Of a DNA stretch of 64,000 bases, positions 1 through 8,560 are shown one piece after another. The notes below the pieces were generated by a model. That model did no database searches and was not told where the DNA came from. It saw only the letters and a program-made list of their open reading frames with translations. Every line of letters begins with the position of its first letter. The first letter of the stretch is position 1. The DNA lies in the NCBI RefSeq assembly GCF_000878135.1, contig NZ_JXQZ01000014.1:1-64000 (forward strand), in the 5' to 3' direction. Source of the stretch: Frigoribacterium sp. MEB024 (lineage in GTDB: Bacteria > Actinomycetota > Actinomycetes > Actinomycetales > Microbacteriaceae). The position numbers and the translations under genes are program-made.

Positions 1-173
1 GCCGAACGGGCCGCCGCCGCCGCACCCGCGGTCGGACGGCCGAGAGCCGAGGAGGCGCGGCGCCGCTCGGACGCACCGGCGGCGTCTCCGAGGCGGCGAG
101 CCCCGCCCCCGGGGCCGACGTCGGCTCACCGGCACCGACCCGCACGAACGACGAGAAGGGGGAGCGCGCATGA
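1..173 (+). CDS. C-terminal tail of an upstream gene, probably an ABC permease (partial)
   Basis: The reading frame beginning at base 3 is open from the window edge and ends in TGA at 171-173, overlapping the ATG of the next gene (ATGA). The roughly 56 visible residues are Arg-, Gly-, Ala- and Pro-rich and look disordered. A four-base overlap with a dipeptide-type ATPase gene is the usual arrangement after a DppC-type permease, so a permease tail is my inference; no family motif is visible. A copy of the GGAGGCGCGG motif (51-60) lies inside this tail. Confidence 0.5.
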   Translation, partial: RTGRRRRTRGRTAESRGGAAPLGRTGGVSEAASPAPGADVGSPAPTRTNDEKGERA

Positions 174-2287
174 CGCTCACCGAACCGGTCGACCGCACCC
201 GCGCCTCCTCGGCTCCGGTGCTCGAGGTGCACGACCTCACCGTGACCTTCCCGACCCCGGACGGCGACGTGCGCGCCGTGCGCGGCGTCGACCTGACGCT
301 GCGCCGCGGCGAGGTGCTCGGCATCGTCGGCGAGTCGGGCTCGGGCAAGTCGGTCACGAGCCTCGCCGTGCTCGGGCTGTTGCCGGCCACTGCCAAGGTC
401 ACCGGCTCGATCACGCTCGACGGCGAAGAACTGCTCGGCCGCGGCGACAAGGCGATGTCGGCGATCCGCGGCAAGCGCATCGCCATGGTCTTCCAGGACC
501 CGCTCTCGGCCTTCACCCCCGTCTACACGGTGGGTCAGCAGATCGCCGAGACCGTGCTGATCCACCGCGGCGGCACGAAGAAGCAGGCCCGCGAGCGGGC
601 GATCGAGCTGCTGGGACTCGTGGGCATCCCCGAGCCGGAGCGACGCGTCGACTCGTTCCCTCACGAGTTCTCGGGCGGCATGCGGCAGCGCGCGATGATC
701 GCCATGGCGATCGCCAACGACCCCGACGTCATCCTCGCCGACGAGCCGACCACGGCCCTCGACGTGACGATCCAGGCCCAGGTCATCTCGGTGCTGCGCA
801 CGGCGCAGCGCGAGACCGGGGCCGCGCTGCTGTTCGTCAGCCACGACCTCGGCGTCATCGCCGGGTTCGCCGACCGCATCGCCGTGATGTACGCCGGCCG
901 CGTCGTCGAGACGGCGACGGCCGACGACCTCTTCGCCCACCCGCGCATGCCCTACACCGTGGGTCTCATCGGCGCGCTGCCGCGGCTCGACCAGCGGTCG
1001 GACCAGCCGCTCGTGCCGATCCCGGGGACGCCGCCGTCGTTGCTCTCGCTGGCCCCGGGGTGCCCGTTCGCGGCACGGTGCCCGCTGGTGACGGCCGAGT
1101 GCCGAGTCGACGAGCCCGCGCTCGAGCAGGCCCCGGCGGTCGAGGCGGGTCACCGCGCGGCGTGCCTGCACGCCGACCAGCTGGTGGGCGAGGGCACCGA
1201 CCCCGAGGACGTCTACGACCTGCCGCCCGTGCCGACCTCCGGCCTGGCTGCGGTGCCGCGGGCGTCGCGGGACCGGGTGCTGCACGTCGACGGGCTCGTC
1301 AAGACGTTCCCGCTCACCAAGGGGTCGGTCTTCAAACGTCGCGTGGGCAGCGTCTGGGCGGTCGACGGGGTCGACCTCGACGTGCGCGAGGGCGAGACGC
1401 TCGGCCTGGTCGGCGAGTCCGGCTCGGGCAAGAGCACGACGTTGCACGAGATCATGGACCTCCGGGTGCCCGAGGCCGGGACCGTCGAACTGCTCGGCAC
1501 GGCCCTCGACCGCAAGCTCGACGGATCGACGGTGAAGCGCCTGCGCGGCGCGGTGTCGATGGTCTTCCAGGACCCGATGGCGAGCCTCGACCCGAGGCAG
1601 CCGGTCAGCGACATCATCGCCGAGCCGTTGCTCGCCATCGGTCGGCCCCGCGACGAGGTGTCGCGTCGGGTGCCCGAGCTGATGCGCCTCGTGGGGCTCG
1701 AACCCGCCGCCGCGACGCGCTACCCGCACGAGTTCTCGGGCGGGCAGCGGCAACGCATCTCGATCGCGCGGGCGCTGGCCGCCGATCCGAAGCTGATCGT
1801 GCTCGACGAACCGGTGTCGGCGCTCGACGTGTCGATCCAGGCCGGCGTGCTGAACCTCCTGGCCGAGCTCAAGGCGAAGCTCGACCTGTCGTACCTGTTC
1901 GTGTCGCACGACCTCTCGGTCATCCGCCACGTGGCCGACCGCGTCACGGTGATGTACCTCGGACGCACCGTCGAGACGGGCCCGGTCGACGAGGTGTTCG
2001 AGCACCCGCTGCACCCGTACACGCAGGCGCTGCTGTCGGCCGTGCCCGTGCCCGACCCGGTCAAGGAGCGGGCACGTGAGCACATCGTGCTGCCGGGTGA
2101 CCCGCCGACGCCGACGGTCAAGCAGACCGGCTGCCGGTTCCGCAGCCGCTGCCCGCTCTACGCGATGCTGCCCGAGGCGCAGCGGTCGCGCTGCGAGGAC
2201 GAGGTGCCCACGATGCTGCCGCACGGCCGCGACGGCGCCGACCACACGGCCGCCTGTCACTTCGCCCGCGAGAAGCAGCTCGTCTGA
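170..2287 (+). CDS. Dipeptide/oligopeptide ABC transporter, fused double ATP-binding protein (DppD-DppF type)
   Basis: This 705-residue cytoplasmic ATPase would power a peptide (or nickel/oligosaccharide) importer. Two full nucleotide-binding domains lie in one chain. The first has Walker A GESGSGKS near residues 54-61, signature FSGGMRQR near 167-174 and Walker B ILADEP near 188-193. The second has Walker A near 412-420 and signature FSGGQRQR near 520. Each is followed by the oligopeptide-transporter C-terminal module with clustered Cys (GCPFAARCPL; GCRFRSRCPL). One continuous frame spans both, so this is a true fusion of the DppD and DppF roles. The start is an ATG behind AAGGGGGAG, overlapping the preceding stop. 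Residues 9-15 (RTRASSA) are encoded by the dispersed motif. Substrate is unknown. Confidence 0.93.
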   Translation: MTLTEPVDRTRASSAPVLEVHDLTVTFPTPDGDVRAVRGVDLTLRRGEVLGIVGESGSGKSVTSLAVLGLLPATAKVTGSITLDGEELLGRGDKAMSAIRGKRIAMVFQDPLSAFTPVYTVGQQIAETVLIHRGGTKKQARERAIELLGLVGIPEPERRVDSFPHEFSGGMRQRAMIAMAIANDPDVILADEPTTALDVTIQAQVISVLRTAQRETGAALLFVSHDLGVIAGFADRIAVMYAGRVVETATADDLFAHPRMPYTVGLIGALPRLDQRSDQPLVPIPGTPPSLLSLAPGCPFAARCPLVTAECRVDEPALEQAPAVEAGHRAACLHADQLVGEGTDPEDVYDLPPVPTSGLAAVPRASRDRVLHVDGLVKTFPLTKGSVFKRRVGSVWAVDGVDLDVREGETLGLVGESGSGKSTTLHEIMDLRVPEAGTVELLGTALDRKLDGSTVKRLRGAVSMVFQDPMASLDPRQPVSDIIAEPLLAIGRPRDEVSRRVPELMRLVGLEPAAATRYPHEFSGGQRQRISIARALAADPKLIVLDEPVSALDVSIQAGVLNLLAELKAKLDLSYLFVSHDLSVIRHVADRVTVMYLGRTVETGPVDEVFEHPLHPYTQALLSAVPVPDPVKERAREHIVLPGDPPTPTVKQTGCRFRSRCPLYAMLPEAQRSRCEDEVPTMLPHGRDGADHTAACHFAREKQLV

Positions 2288-2294
2288 GGTCGCG

Positions 2295-2358
2295 AGACCC
2301 CAGGATCTCGCCGAGACCCCCGTGCGCGCACCGGGGTCTCGGCGGATGCCTGGGGTCT
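2295..2358. terminator. Nested inverted repeat, bidirectional terminator
   Basis: Between two convergent genes. Outer arms AGACCCCAGG (2295-2304) and CCTGGGGTCT (2349-2358) enclose inner arms CCGAGACCCC (2311-2320) and GGGGTCTCGG (2333-2342). Both pairs are perfect. There is no T-tract, as is common for actinobacterial terminators. It would serve the ABC ATPase gene and the opposing cold-shock/DUF1294 gene. Confidence 0.75.
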
Positions 2359-2372
2359 GAGCTCGCCGAGGG

Positions 2373-3014
2373 TCAGCGGAGGAGCGCGAGCGTGAGGGCG
2401 ACCACGAGCACGTCGACCGCGACCGTGGCCCAGAAGGCGAGCTGGAACGACCGCTTGCTCGTCTTGTGGCGCAGCAGCTGTTGGGCGACGAGGGCCGCGG
2501 GCCAGCCGCCGAGCAGGCCGAGCAGCAGAAGCGTCCGCTCCGGCATCCGGCGCCGTCCTCTGCGGGCCGCGGACTTGTCGAGTGCGTAGACGAGGGCCGT
2601 CAGCGCGTTGACGCCGACGAGTCCGCCGACCAGCCAGGGCGCGAGTCCGTCGAGTTGCGGGGACGTCGAGTCGCGGGTCAGGGTCCAGACGGCTGCGGCG
2701 GCGCCGAGCGTGACCACCAGTCCGACGACGAGGGCGACCGTGCCGGACCGCGTGGGACGGGGTGCCCGGGCACGAGGCGCCGACCAGCGCGAGCCGACGG
2801 CGGCCACCCGCACGGCCGCCGGGCCTCGGTCACCGTGGCGGTCGACCTCGTACGAGAACGTCTCGCCGAGCCGTGGTCGGGCGGTGCCGCGGCCGAACGC
2901 CGTGATGTGGACGAACGCGCGGCCCCGTCCCGAGGTCGGGGTGAGGAACCCGAAGCCGCGGTCGTCGTCCCACGAGGTGAGCGTGCCCTCGATCCGGGCC
3001 GGGCTGCCGGTCAT
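2373..3014 (-). CDS. Cold-shock domain / DUF1294 membrane fusion protein
   Basis: 213 residues. The N-terminus is a cold-shock OB fold with RNP-1-like RGFGFLTP and RNP-2-like AFVHIT (residues about 7-60), expected to bind single-stranded nucleic acid. After a basic linker come four hydrophobic segments, with the DUF1294 signature in the last three: a DKSAARRGRRRMPE loop, LLGLLGGWPAALVAQQ and HKTSK. The start is the ATG at 3014, chosen because TAGGGT (3022-3027) sits seven bases upstream, a leaderless-type promoter; the frame stays open a further 17 codons. CSD-DUF1294 fusions are a known family of unknown role, presumably tethering an RNA-binding domain to the membrane. Confidence 0.85.
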   Translation of the reverse strand: MTGSPARIEGTLTSWDDDRGFGFLTPTSGRGRAFVHITAFGRGTARPRLGETFSYEVDRHGDRGPAAVRVAAVGSRWSAPRARAPRPTRSGTVALVVGLVVTLGAAAAVWTLTRDSTSPQLDGLAPWLVGGLVGVNALTALVYALDKSAARRGRRRMPERTLLLLGLLGGWPAALVAQQLLRHKTSKRSFQLAFWATVAVDVLVVALTLALLR

Positions 3015-3021
3015 GCGCCCG

Positions 3022-3027
3022 ACCCTA
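3022..3027 (-). promoter_or_regulatory. -10 element of a leaderless promoter
   Basis: TAGGGT on the minus strand, seven bases before the ATG at 3014. This spacing puts the transcript start at or next to the start codon. No clear -35 is seen. Confidence 0.5.
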
Positions 3028-3054
3028 GCCCGCGTCGCCCGTGCCGCATTCGGC

Positions 3055-3139
3055 CATCCCGCCACGAGGTCGACATCCCGCCACGATTTCGCGTGGCGGA
3101 TTGTTCACTTCGTGGCGGCGTGGCGGCGTGGCGGCGTGG
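3055..3139. repeat. REP-like nested palindromic element, copy A
   Basis: Two direct copies of CATCCCGCCACGA (3055-3067, 3074-3086) are followed by the complementary CGTGGCGG (3092-3099), CACTTCGTGGCGGCG (3106-3120) and further TGGCGG units, so several stem-loops can form. The same parts in the same order occur at 52020-52087. Both copies follow the 3' end of a minus-strand gene, and in both a GGAGGCGCGG motif stands on the gene side (here 3152-3161, beyond ybaK). Confidence 0.7.
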
Positions 3140-3167
3140 GGGCAGATCCGAGGAGGCGCGGCACGGG

Positions 3168-3671
3168 TCAGTCGCGACGGATCGCGGCGTAGGTGCCGCC
3201 GGTGGCGCGCACGAGGTCGTCGGGAGCGATCTCGATGTCGAACCCGCGCCTCCCGCCGCTGACGAAGACCGAGGCGAGGGAGGCGGCGCTCGCGTCGACC
3301 ACGGTCGTCGCGGCGGTCCTCTGGCCCAGCGGGCTGATGCCGCCGACGACGTAGCCCGTGCGACGTTCGACCAGGGCGGGCTCGGCCAGCGAGGCCTTCT
3401 TCGCCCCGACGGCGGCCGCGAGCGCCTTGAGGTCGAGTCGGCCCGAGACGGGGACGACGCCCACGACGAGGGTGCCGTCGGCGTCGACCACGAGGGTCTT
3501 GAAGACGCGGTCCACGGATAGGCCGAGCTCGGCGGCGGCCTCCTCGCCGAAGTTCGTCGCCGTGTCGTGGTGCTCGTAGGTGTGGGCCGTGAACGGGATG
3601 CCGGCCGCGGTGAGCGCGACGGTGGCCGGCGTGGCGGGGCCGCGCGCGCCTCCTGCGTGTTTCGTGCTCAC
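3168..3671 (-). CDS. ybaK: YbaK/EbsC-family aminoacyl-tRNA deacylase
   Basis: 167 residues, the usual length for the Cys-tRNA(Pro)/YbaK deacylase family, which hydrolyses mischarged tRNA in trans. Family features include the N-terminal PATVALTAAGIPFTAHTYEHH strand-helix, the conserved Lys in VFKTLV, the VVGVVPVSGRLDLKALAAA segment and GGISPLGQR, which matches the active-site loop. The ATG at 3671 overlaps the glgX stop (ATGA), so the two are co-transcribed and probably translationally coupled. The functional link to glycogen debranching is not obvious. Exact tRNA specificity cannot be read from sequence. Confidence 0.88.
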   Translation of the reverse strand: MSTKHAGGARGPATPATVALTAAGIPFTAHTYEHHDTATNFGEEAAAELGLSVDRVFKTLVVDADGTLVVGVVPVSGRLDLKALAAAVGAKKASLAEPALVERRTGYVVGGISPLGQRTAATTVVDASAASLASVFVSGGRRGFDIEIAPDDLVRATGGTYAAIRRD

Positions 3672-5713
3672 GGGGCGGACTCGACCGTCGTGGCGCGGAA
3701 CACCACCACGGTCGGCCCCGAGACGAGCAAGTCGTCACCGGGGGCCGACGCCTGTGGCAGGCTGCGGTCGTCGCTCGACCAGAGCGCCTCGTACGCCGTC
3801 ACCCCGTCGTGCCGGGGGAGCGTCACCGGGACGGCGGTCTCGGCGGCGTGCACCACGACGAGCACCGTGTTGGGGGCCTCGTGCTCGGGCGTCGAGGCCG
3901 CGAGGTACTGCATCGTGCGGACGCCGGGGTCGTTCCACTCGTCGGGACGCATCTCGTCGCCCGAGGCCGAATGCCACGACATCTCGTTGGCGCTGAGCGT
4001 GCAGGCGCCGTCGAGGCCGAACCTCGACGGTCGCAGGGCGGGGTTCTCGGCCCGCAGCCGGGTCAGCGTGGCGACGTCATCGTGGAGGGCCCGGTGCCAG
4101 GGTTCGTCGGACCAGTCGACCCAGGTGAGCTCGCTGTCGGTGCAGTACGCGTTGTTGTTGCCGTGCTGGGTGCGACCGCGTTCGTCGCCGGCGGTCAGCA
4201 TCGGGATGCCGGCCGACACGAAGAGGGTGGCGAGCAGGTTGCGCATCGACCGGCGGCGGGCGTCCGAGATCCAGGGGTTGACGCTGTCGCCCTCGACGCC
4301 GTGGTTGAACGACCGGTTGTCGTCGGTGCCGTCGCGGTTGCCCTCGCCGTTGCTCAGGTTGTGCTTGCCGTCGTACGAGACGAGGTCGAGCAGGGTGAAG
4401 CCGTCGTGCGCCGTGACGAAGTTCACGCCCGACAGGGGACCACGCTCGTGGGCGTAGACGTTGCTCGACCCGCTGAGCTTGGAGGCGAAGCTGCCGAGCC
4501 CCGACGGGGGAGCGCCCTGCGAGCGGGCGGCGGCGATGTCGGTCAGCCAGAAGTCGCGGGCCCGGTTGCGGAACCGGTCGTTCCACTCGATCCAGCCGTC
4601 GGGGAACGCGCCGGTCTGCCAGCCGCCCAGGCCGACGTCCCACGGCTCGGCGATCATCTTCACGCCCTCGAGGGCGGGGTCGTCGACGATCGCGTGCAGC
4701 AGCGGGTGCTCGGGGTCGAAGACGTGGTCCGCGCCGCGACCGAGGGTGGCGGCGAGGTCGAAGCGGAACCCGTCGATCTGCACCTCGTCGGCCCAGTACC
4801 GCAGGGAGTCGAGCACGAGCCGCGAGGCGGCCGGCGTGCTCGTGTCGAGCGAGTTGCCGCACCCCGTGACGTCGACCGGCCGCCCCTCGGCGTCGTGCCG
4901 GTAGTAGGCCGACCCGTCGAGACCGCGCAGGCTCGTGACCGGGCCGCCGACCTCGCCCTCTTCGGCGGTGTGGTTGTAGACCACGTCGAGGTAGACCTCG
5001 ATGCCGGCCTCGTGCAGCAGGCGCACCATGCCCTTGAACTCGCGCAGGACCGCCGAGGCGCCGGCCAGCTGCGCGTCGCGGCTCGCGTAGGCGGCGTGCG
5101 GGGCGAAATAGCCGAGGGTGTTGTAGCCCCAGTAGTTCTCGATGCCCTGTGCGACGAGGCGCTGCTCGTCGACGTGTTGGTGCACCGGCAGCAGCTGCAC
5201 GGCCGTGACGCCGAGGCCCGTCAGGTAGGCGATGGTCGACTCGGCGGCGAGGCCGGCGTAGCTGCCCCGCAGCTCTTCGGGCACGAACGGGGCCAGCCGG
5301 GTCAGGCCGCGGACGTGCGCCTCGTAGACGACAACCCGGTCGAGCGGCGTGCGGGGCTTCGCCACCCCGCCCCAGTCGAACGACTCGTCGACGACGGTCG
5401 ACTGCCACGTGCCGCGTCCGGTGCGACCGAGGCCGCGTGCGTACGGGTCGAGCAGCTCGAGCGACGGGTCGAAGGCGTTGCCGCCCCCGGCGGGACCGTC
5501 GGCGCGCAGCCAGTAGCGACGCCCCGGGGTGAGGGCGCCGTCGGTGGCGCTCCACACGTCGTGCTCGTCGCGCACCATCGGGACGACACGGTCGTGCGGG
5601 GCGTCGTCGACCACGACGTCGACGCGGGACGCCGACGCCGACCAGACGCGCAGCGTCGGCCCGTCGGGGCCGGGACGGATGCCGAGATCGCGCAGGGGGT
5701 CGGGGTCGGTCAC
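3668..5713 (-). CDS. glgX: Glycogen debranching enzyme GlgX (isoamylase type, GH13)
   Basis: 681 residues. It cleaves alpha-1,6 branches of phosphorylase-limited glycogen in the cytoplasm. Residues about 15-95 form the CBM48 domain; the GH13 barrel follows. The nucleophile lies in GFRFDLAATLG (near 315), the acid/base in AEPWDVG (near 354) and the third carboxylate motif in TAHDGFTLLDL (near 434). The start is the GTG at 5713: it precedes the conserved start of CBM48, and TACTGT lies exactly six bases upstream, a leaderless promoter. A longer open frame to 6847 exists only because it runs antisense through the cysteine desulfurase gene and is not coding. Confidence 0.93.
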   Translation of the reverse strand: MTDPDPLRDLGIRPGPDGPTLRVWSASASRVDVVVDDAPHDRVVPMVRDEHDVWSATDGALTPGRRYWLRADGPAGGGNAFDPSLELLDPYARGLGRTGRGTWQSTVVDESFDWGGVAKPRTPLDRVVVYEAHVRGLTRLAPFVPEELRGSYAGLAAESTIAYLTGLGVTAVQLLPVHQHVDEQRLVAQGIENYWGYNTLGYFAPHAAYASRDAQLAGASAVLREFKGMVRLLHEAGIEVYLDVVYNHTAEEGEVGGPVTSLRGLDGSAYYRHDAEGRPVDVTGCGNSLDTSTPAASRLVLDSLRYWADEVQIDGFRFDLAATLGRGADHVFDPEHPLLHAIVDDPALEGVKMIAEPWDVGLGGWQTGAFPDGWIEWNDRFRNRARDFWLTDIAAARSQGAPPSGLGSFASKLSGSSNVYAHERGPLSGVNFVTAHDGFTLLDLVSYDGKHNLSNGEGNRDGTDDNRSFNHGVEGDSVNPWISDARRRSMRNLLATLFVSAGIPMLTAGDERGRTQHGNNNAYCTDSELTWVDWSDEPWHRALHDDVATLTRLRAENPALRPSRFGLDGACTLSANEMSWHSASGDEMRPDEWNDPGVRTMQYLAASTPEHEAPNTVLVVVHAAETAVPVTLPRHDGVTAYEALWSSDDRSLPQASAPGDDLLVSGPTVVVFRATTVESAP

Positions 5714-5730
5714 GCGTTTACAGTAGAGGA
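5714..5730. promoter_or_regulatory. Divergent promoter between glgX and the cysteine desulfurase gene
   Basis: On the minus strand TACTGT (5720-5725) is six bases from the glgX GTG. On the plus strand the same site reads TACAGT (5719-5724), a plausible -10 for the desulfurase. A motif variant, GGAGGCGCGT, begins at 5727 directly beside it. Confidence 0.5.
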
Positions 5731-5791
5731 GGCGCGTGTCGGCCCCGAAATCATCGAGCGTCACCGCCCCACCCAGCCTGAGGACCCGAAC

Positions 5792-6958
5792 ATGAGCGTC
5801 TACCTCGACCACGCGGCCACCACGCCGATGCACCCGGCGGCCATCGCCGCCTACGCCGAGGCGCTCGGCACGGTCGGCAACCCCTCGTCCATCCACTCGG
5901 CCGGCCAGAACGCCAAGCGCGTCCTCGAGGAGGCCCGCGAACGCGTCGCCGCGACCCTCGGCTGCGACCCGATCGAGGTCGTCTTCACCTCGGGCGGCAC
6001 CGAGGCGGTCAACCTCGCGATCAAGGGACTCTGGTGGGCGAGGCAGTCCGACCGACCGCGCCCGCGCCTCCTCGTCCCCGCCGGCGAGCACCACGCCACC
6101 GTCGACACCGTCGAGTGGCTCGAACGGTACGAGGGCGCCGTCGTCACCTGGCTGCCGCTCGACGAACAGGGTCGGCTGCGCGTCGACGCCCTCGCCGCGG
6201 CCCTCGACGAGCACGACGACGTCGCCCTCGTCAGCCTGCTCTGGGCCAACAACGAGGTCGGCACGATGCAGCCCGTCGACGAGGTCGTGGCGCTCGCCGC
6301 GGCCCACGGGGTCCCGGTGCACTCGGACGCCGTCGCGGCCTACGGGCAGGTGCCCATCGACTTCGCGGCCTCCGGGCTCGCGGCGCTCAGCGTCAGCGCC
6401 CACAAGATCGGCGGACCCATCGGCATCGGTGCGCTCGTGCTGTCGCGATCGGCGACCGTCGTGCCCCTGATCCACGGCGGCGGACAGCAGCGGCAGGTGC
6501 GGTCGGGCACGCAGGACGCCCCGGCCGCCGTCGCCTTCGCCGTCGCGGCCGAGCAGCCGCACGGGGCCTACGAGCCGTTGCGTGACCGACTGATCGCCGG
6601 GGTGCTGGCGTCGGTGCCCGGGGCGGTGCTGCGGGGCGACCCCGTCGACCGGCTGCCCGGCAACGCCCACTTCACCTTCGACGGGTGCGAGGGCGACTCG
6701 CTGCTGTTCCTGCTCGACGCCGCCGGCGTCAGCGTCTCGACCGGTTCGGCCTGCCAGGCCGGCATCCCCGAGCCGTCGCACGTGCTGCTCGGCATGGGCC
6801 TGCCCGCGGACGCGGCCCGCGGCGCGCTGCGCATGACGATCGGGCACACGAGCACCGACGCCGACGTCGACGCGCTGCTCGCGGCGCTGCCGACGGCCGT
6901 CGCGCGCGCCACGACGGCCGGCTACGCCGACCGGGCCCCGGTGCTCGGCGCCCGCTGA
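5792..6958 (+). CDS. Cysteine desulfurase (NifS/IscS family)
   Basis: 388 residues, a PLP enzyme taking sulfur from L-cysteine for tRNA thiolation or Fe-S clusters. It starts with the family hallmark YLDHAATTP. The PLP lysine is K205 in SVSAHKIGGP and the persulfide cysteine is C321 in STGSACQAG. The ATG at 5792 follows GAGGA at good spacing. In many actinobacteria this type (IscS2) is followed by mnmA for 2-thiouridine; here a terminator-like repeat and an unrelated operon follow, so the sulfur acceptor is not shown. Confidence 0.92.
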   Translation: MSVYLDHAATTPMHPAAIAAYAEALGTVGNPSSIHSAGQNAKRVLEEARERVAATLGCDPIEVVFTSGGTEAVNLAIKGLWWARQSDRPRPRLLVPAGEHHATVDTVEWLERYEGAVVTWLPLDEQGRLRVDALAAALDEHDDVALVSLLWANNEVGTMQPVDEVVALAAAHGVPVHSDAVAAYGQVPIDFAASGLAALSVSAHKIGGPIGIGALVLSRSATVVPLIHGGGQQRQVRSGTQDAPAAVAFAVAAEQPHGAYEPLRDRLIAGVLASVPGAVLRGDPVDRLPGNAHFTFDGCEGDSLLFLLDAAGVSVSTGSACQAGIPEPSHVLLGMGLPADAARGALRMTIGHTSTDADVDALLAALPTAVARATTAGYADRAPVLGAR

Positions 6959-6961
6959 TCC

Positions 6962-6978
6962 GACGCCGGGACGGCGTC
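6962..6978. terminator. Hairpin downstream of the cysteine desulfurase gene
   Basis: GACGCCG-GGA-CGGCGTC, seven perfect pairs with a three-base loop, four bases after the stop codon. Confidence 0.5.
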
Positions 6979-7005
6979 CCCTGCGGCGCCCCCCGAACGG
7001 GTGGG

Positions 7006-7034
7006 TTGTCGCCCCCGCGCGGGGGTGGTGTACT
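7006..7034 (+). promoter_or_regulatory. Candidate promoter of the SipW-type operon with a GC palindrome in the spacer
   Basis: TTGTCG (7006-7011) and TGTACT (7029-7034) are separated by 17 bases. The spacer contains the perfect palindrome CCCCCGCGCGGGGG (7012-7025), a possible operator. The first gene starts at 7185, leaving a leader of about 145 bases in which I recognise no known riboswitch. Confidence 0.4.
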
Positions 7035-7184
7035 CGTCGTCAACACACGTGAGCACGTCTCACCGGCCGGGCCCCACCATCCCTCGCCGCCGCCGCATCC
7101 CGGCACGCCGCCCGCTCACCACGGGCGTCCATGGCACCACCCGAGCGCCGCCCTCACCAGGCTGCGCGGATCAGGAGCACCACC

Positions 7185-7940
7185 ATGCCGCAGCACAGCC
7201 CTGCCTCCGACGCCCCTCGCGACGACGCCTCCCTCGACGACGTGGCGACGCTCGACCGGGCCACGCCGAGACCACGGCGCCTCCGCAAGATCGCGGCGCT
7301 CACCGCCGGCGGTGCCCTCGTCGTCGGCGGCCTCGGTTACACGGTCGCCGCCTGGACCGACAGCGAATGGGTCTACGCCGGCGACGGTTCCGGGGGCCCC
7401 GGCATCGGCACGGGCACCTTCGAGGTGCAGCAGAGCGTCACGTCGCCCTACACGGCGGGCTTCGCCGACTTCGAGGCCAACCCCGGCCAGGCCATGCTCT
7501 TCACCCCGGGCTCCCAGACCCTGAGCCCCGGCGAGAGCGTCTACGCCGGCGTCGCCCTCCGCACGACCGCGACGACGACCGTCCCGGCCGACGTCCAGGT
7601 CCGGGCCGCCGTCCCCGCGACGGGCGTGACCGTCGCCGACGCCGGGGGTTCGCTCTTCTCCGCGCTGACGGTCCGCGTGGCCACCGTCGCGGTCTCCGGC
7701 ACGGGAGCCGCCCCGACCTGCACCGCCGCCGCCTTCACCGCGCCGACGACCATCGGCACGGGTCCGCTCGCCTCGACGGGTGCCACGGCGCCGCAGCGCC
7801 TCGCCGCCGGGTCGGCCAGCACGCAGTTCTACTGCTTCGAGGTGACCCTGCCGCAGAGTGCCGCGACGGCCGCGTCCACGGCCCTTCAGGGCCGCACGGT
7901 CGCCCCGGCGTGGGAGTTCGCCTCGACCAGCGTCGAGTGA
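7185..7940 (+). CDS. Exported protein with SipW-type (alternate) signal peptide
   Basis: 251 residues. Residues about 32-62 hold a basic stretch (PRPRRLRK), a hydrophobic core (AALTAGGALVVGGLGY) and then TVAAWTDSEW, the AAWTDSE-like signature of substrates of SipW/ER-type signal peptidases. The mature part is small, Ala/Thr/Val-rich, beta-strand-like and has two Cys. Such proteins include TasA/camelysin-like fibre or matrix proteins, so a surface fibre or shell role is inferred. The ATG at 7185 follows AGGAG at seven bases. The stop overlaps the next gene's GTG (GTGA). Confidence 0.75.
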   Translation: MPQHSPASDAPRDDASLDDVATLDRATPRPRRLRKIAALTAGGALVVGGLGYTVAAWTDSEWVYAGDGSGGPGIGTGTFEVQQSVTSPYTAGFADFEANPGQAMLFTPGSQTLSPGESVYAGVALRTTATTTVPADVQVRAAVPATGVTVADAGGSLFSALTVRVATVAVSGTGAAPTCTAAAFTAPTTIGTGPLASTGATAPQRLAAGSASTQFYCFEVTLPQSAATAASTALQGRTVAPAWEFASTSVE

Positions 7941-8560
7941 CGGGCCGACCGATGGTCGACATCGAGACCCGGCCCCGAGCGGAACGCGGGGCCTCCGGGG
8001 TCGAGCCGCGCCGGGCGGACCGACGTGAGCGCCGTCGCCGTCGGCCGCGCCGTCGTGCGGTCGAGGTCGCGAGCACCGTCCTGCTGTCGGTGGTCGGCCT
8101 CGTCGGTGCGATCTGCCTTCTGTGGCTCGCCGTCTCGACGGTCCTCGGCCTGTCGCTCGTGGTCGTCCTGACCGGTTCGATGAGTCCCACCGTGCCCGCG
8201 GGCGGTGCCGTCGTCACGCGGCCGATCGCCGCGGTCGACGTGCGGCCCGGCGACGTGGTCACGGTGCCCCGGCCCGGCTTCGAGGTCCCGGTGACCCACC
8301 GCGTGGTCTCGACGAGTGCCGTGCCCGGGGACGCCGCCGCGCGATCCCTCGTGCTGCGGGGCGACGCCAACGACACCGACGACCGCGATCCCTACGTCGT
8401 GCGCGACGCCCGGATCGTCGTCGCCTCGGCCCCGGGCCTCGGCTTCGTCCTGACGACGATGTCGACCCCGCCGGCGCGAGGCCTCGCGGTCGCCGTCGTC
8501 GGTGCCGCCGTCGTGCTGGCCTTCTGGCCGACGCGACGCGGCGCGGCCCGTCGAGGGTGA
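7937..8560 (+). CDS. Signal peptidase I, ER/SipW type (S26B)
   Basis: 207 residues. A basic N-terminus precedes a membrane segment (about 40-66); the catalytic domain follows, and a second hydrophobic segment ends the protein before a basic tail. The Ser nucleophile is in LTGSMSPTVPAGG. The general base is His in VTHRVV rather than Lys, and GDANDTDD supplies the acidic residues, so this is the Ser-His ER-like class to which SipW belongs. The GTG at 7937 overlaps the preceding stop; an ATG at 7952 is the alternative. Its obvious substrates are the two neighbouring proteins with AAWTDSE-type signals. Confidence 0.85.
   Translation: MTGRPMVDIETRPRAERGASGVEPRRADRRERRRRRPRRRAVEVASTVLLSVVGLVGAICLLWLAVSTVLGLSLVVVLTGSMSPTVPAGGAVVTRPIAAVDVRPGDVVTVPRPGFEVPVTHRVVSTSAVPGDAAARSLVLRGDANDTDDRDPYVVRDARIVVASAPGLGFVLTTMSTPPARGLAVAVVGAAVVLAFWPTRRGAARRG

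Noticed and set aside
170-2287. The double-length ATPase as a frameshift artefact joining two genes
   Set aside because: Both halves and the linker are in one uninterrupted frame, and fused DppD-DppF proteins are known.
3809-6958. A 1049-codon open frame on the plus strand through the glgX region
   Set aside because: It is the extension of the cysteine desulfurase frame through antisense glgX. High-GC third positions keep the mirror frame open; no family motif occurs before 5792.
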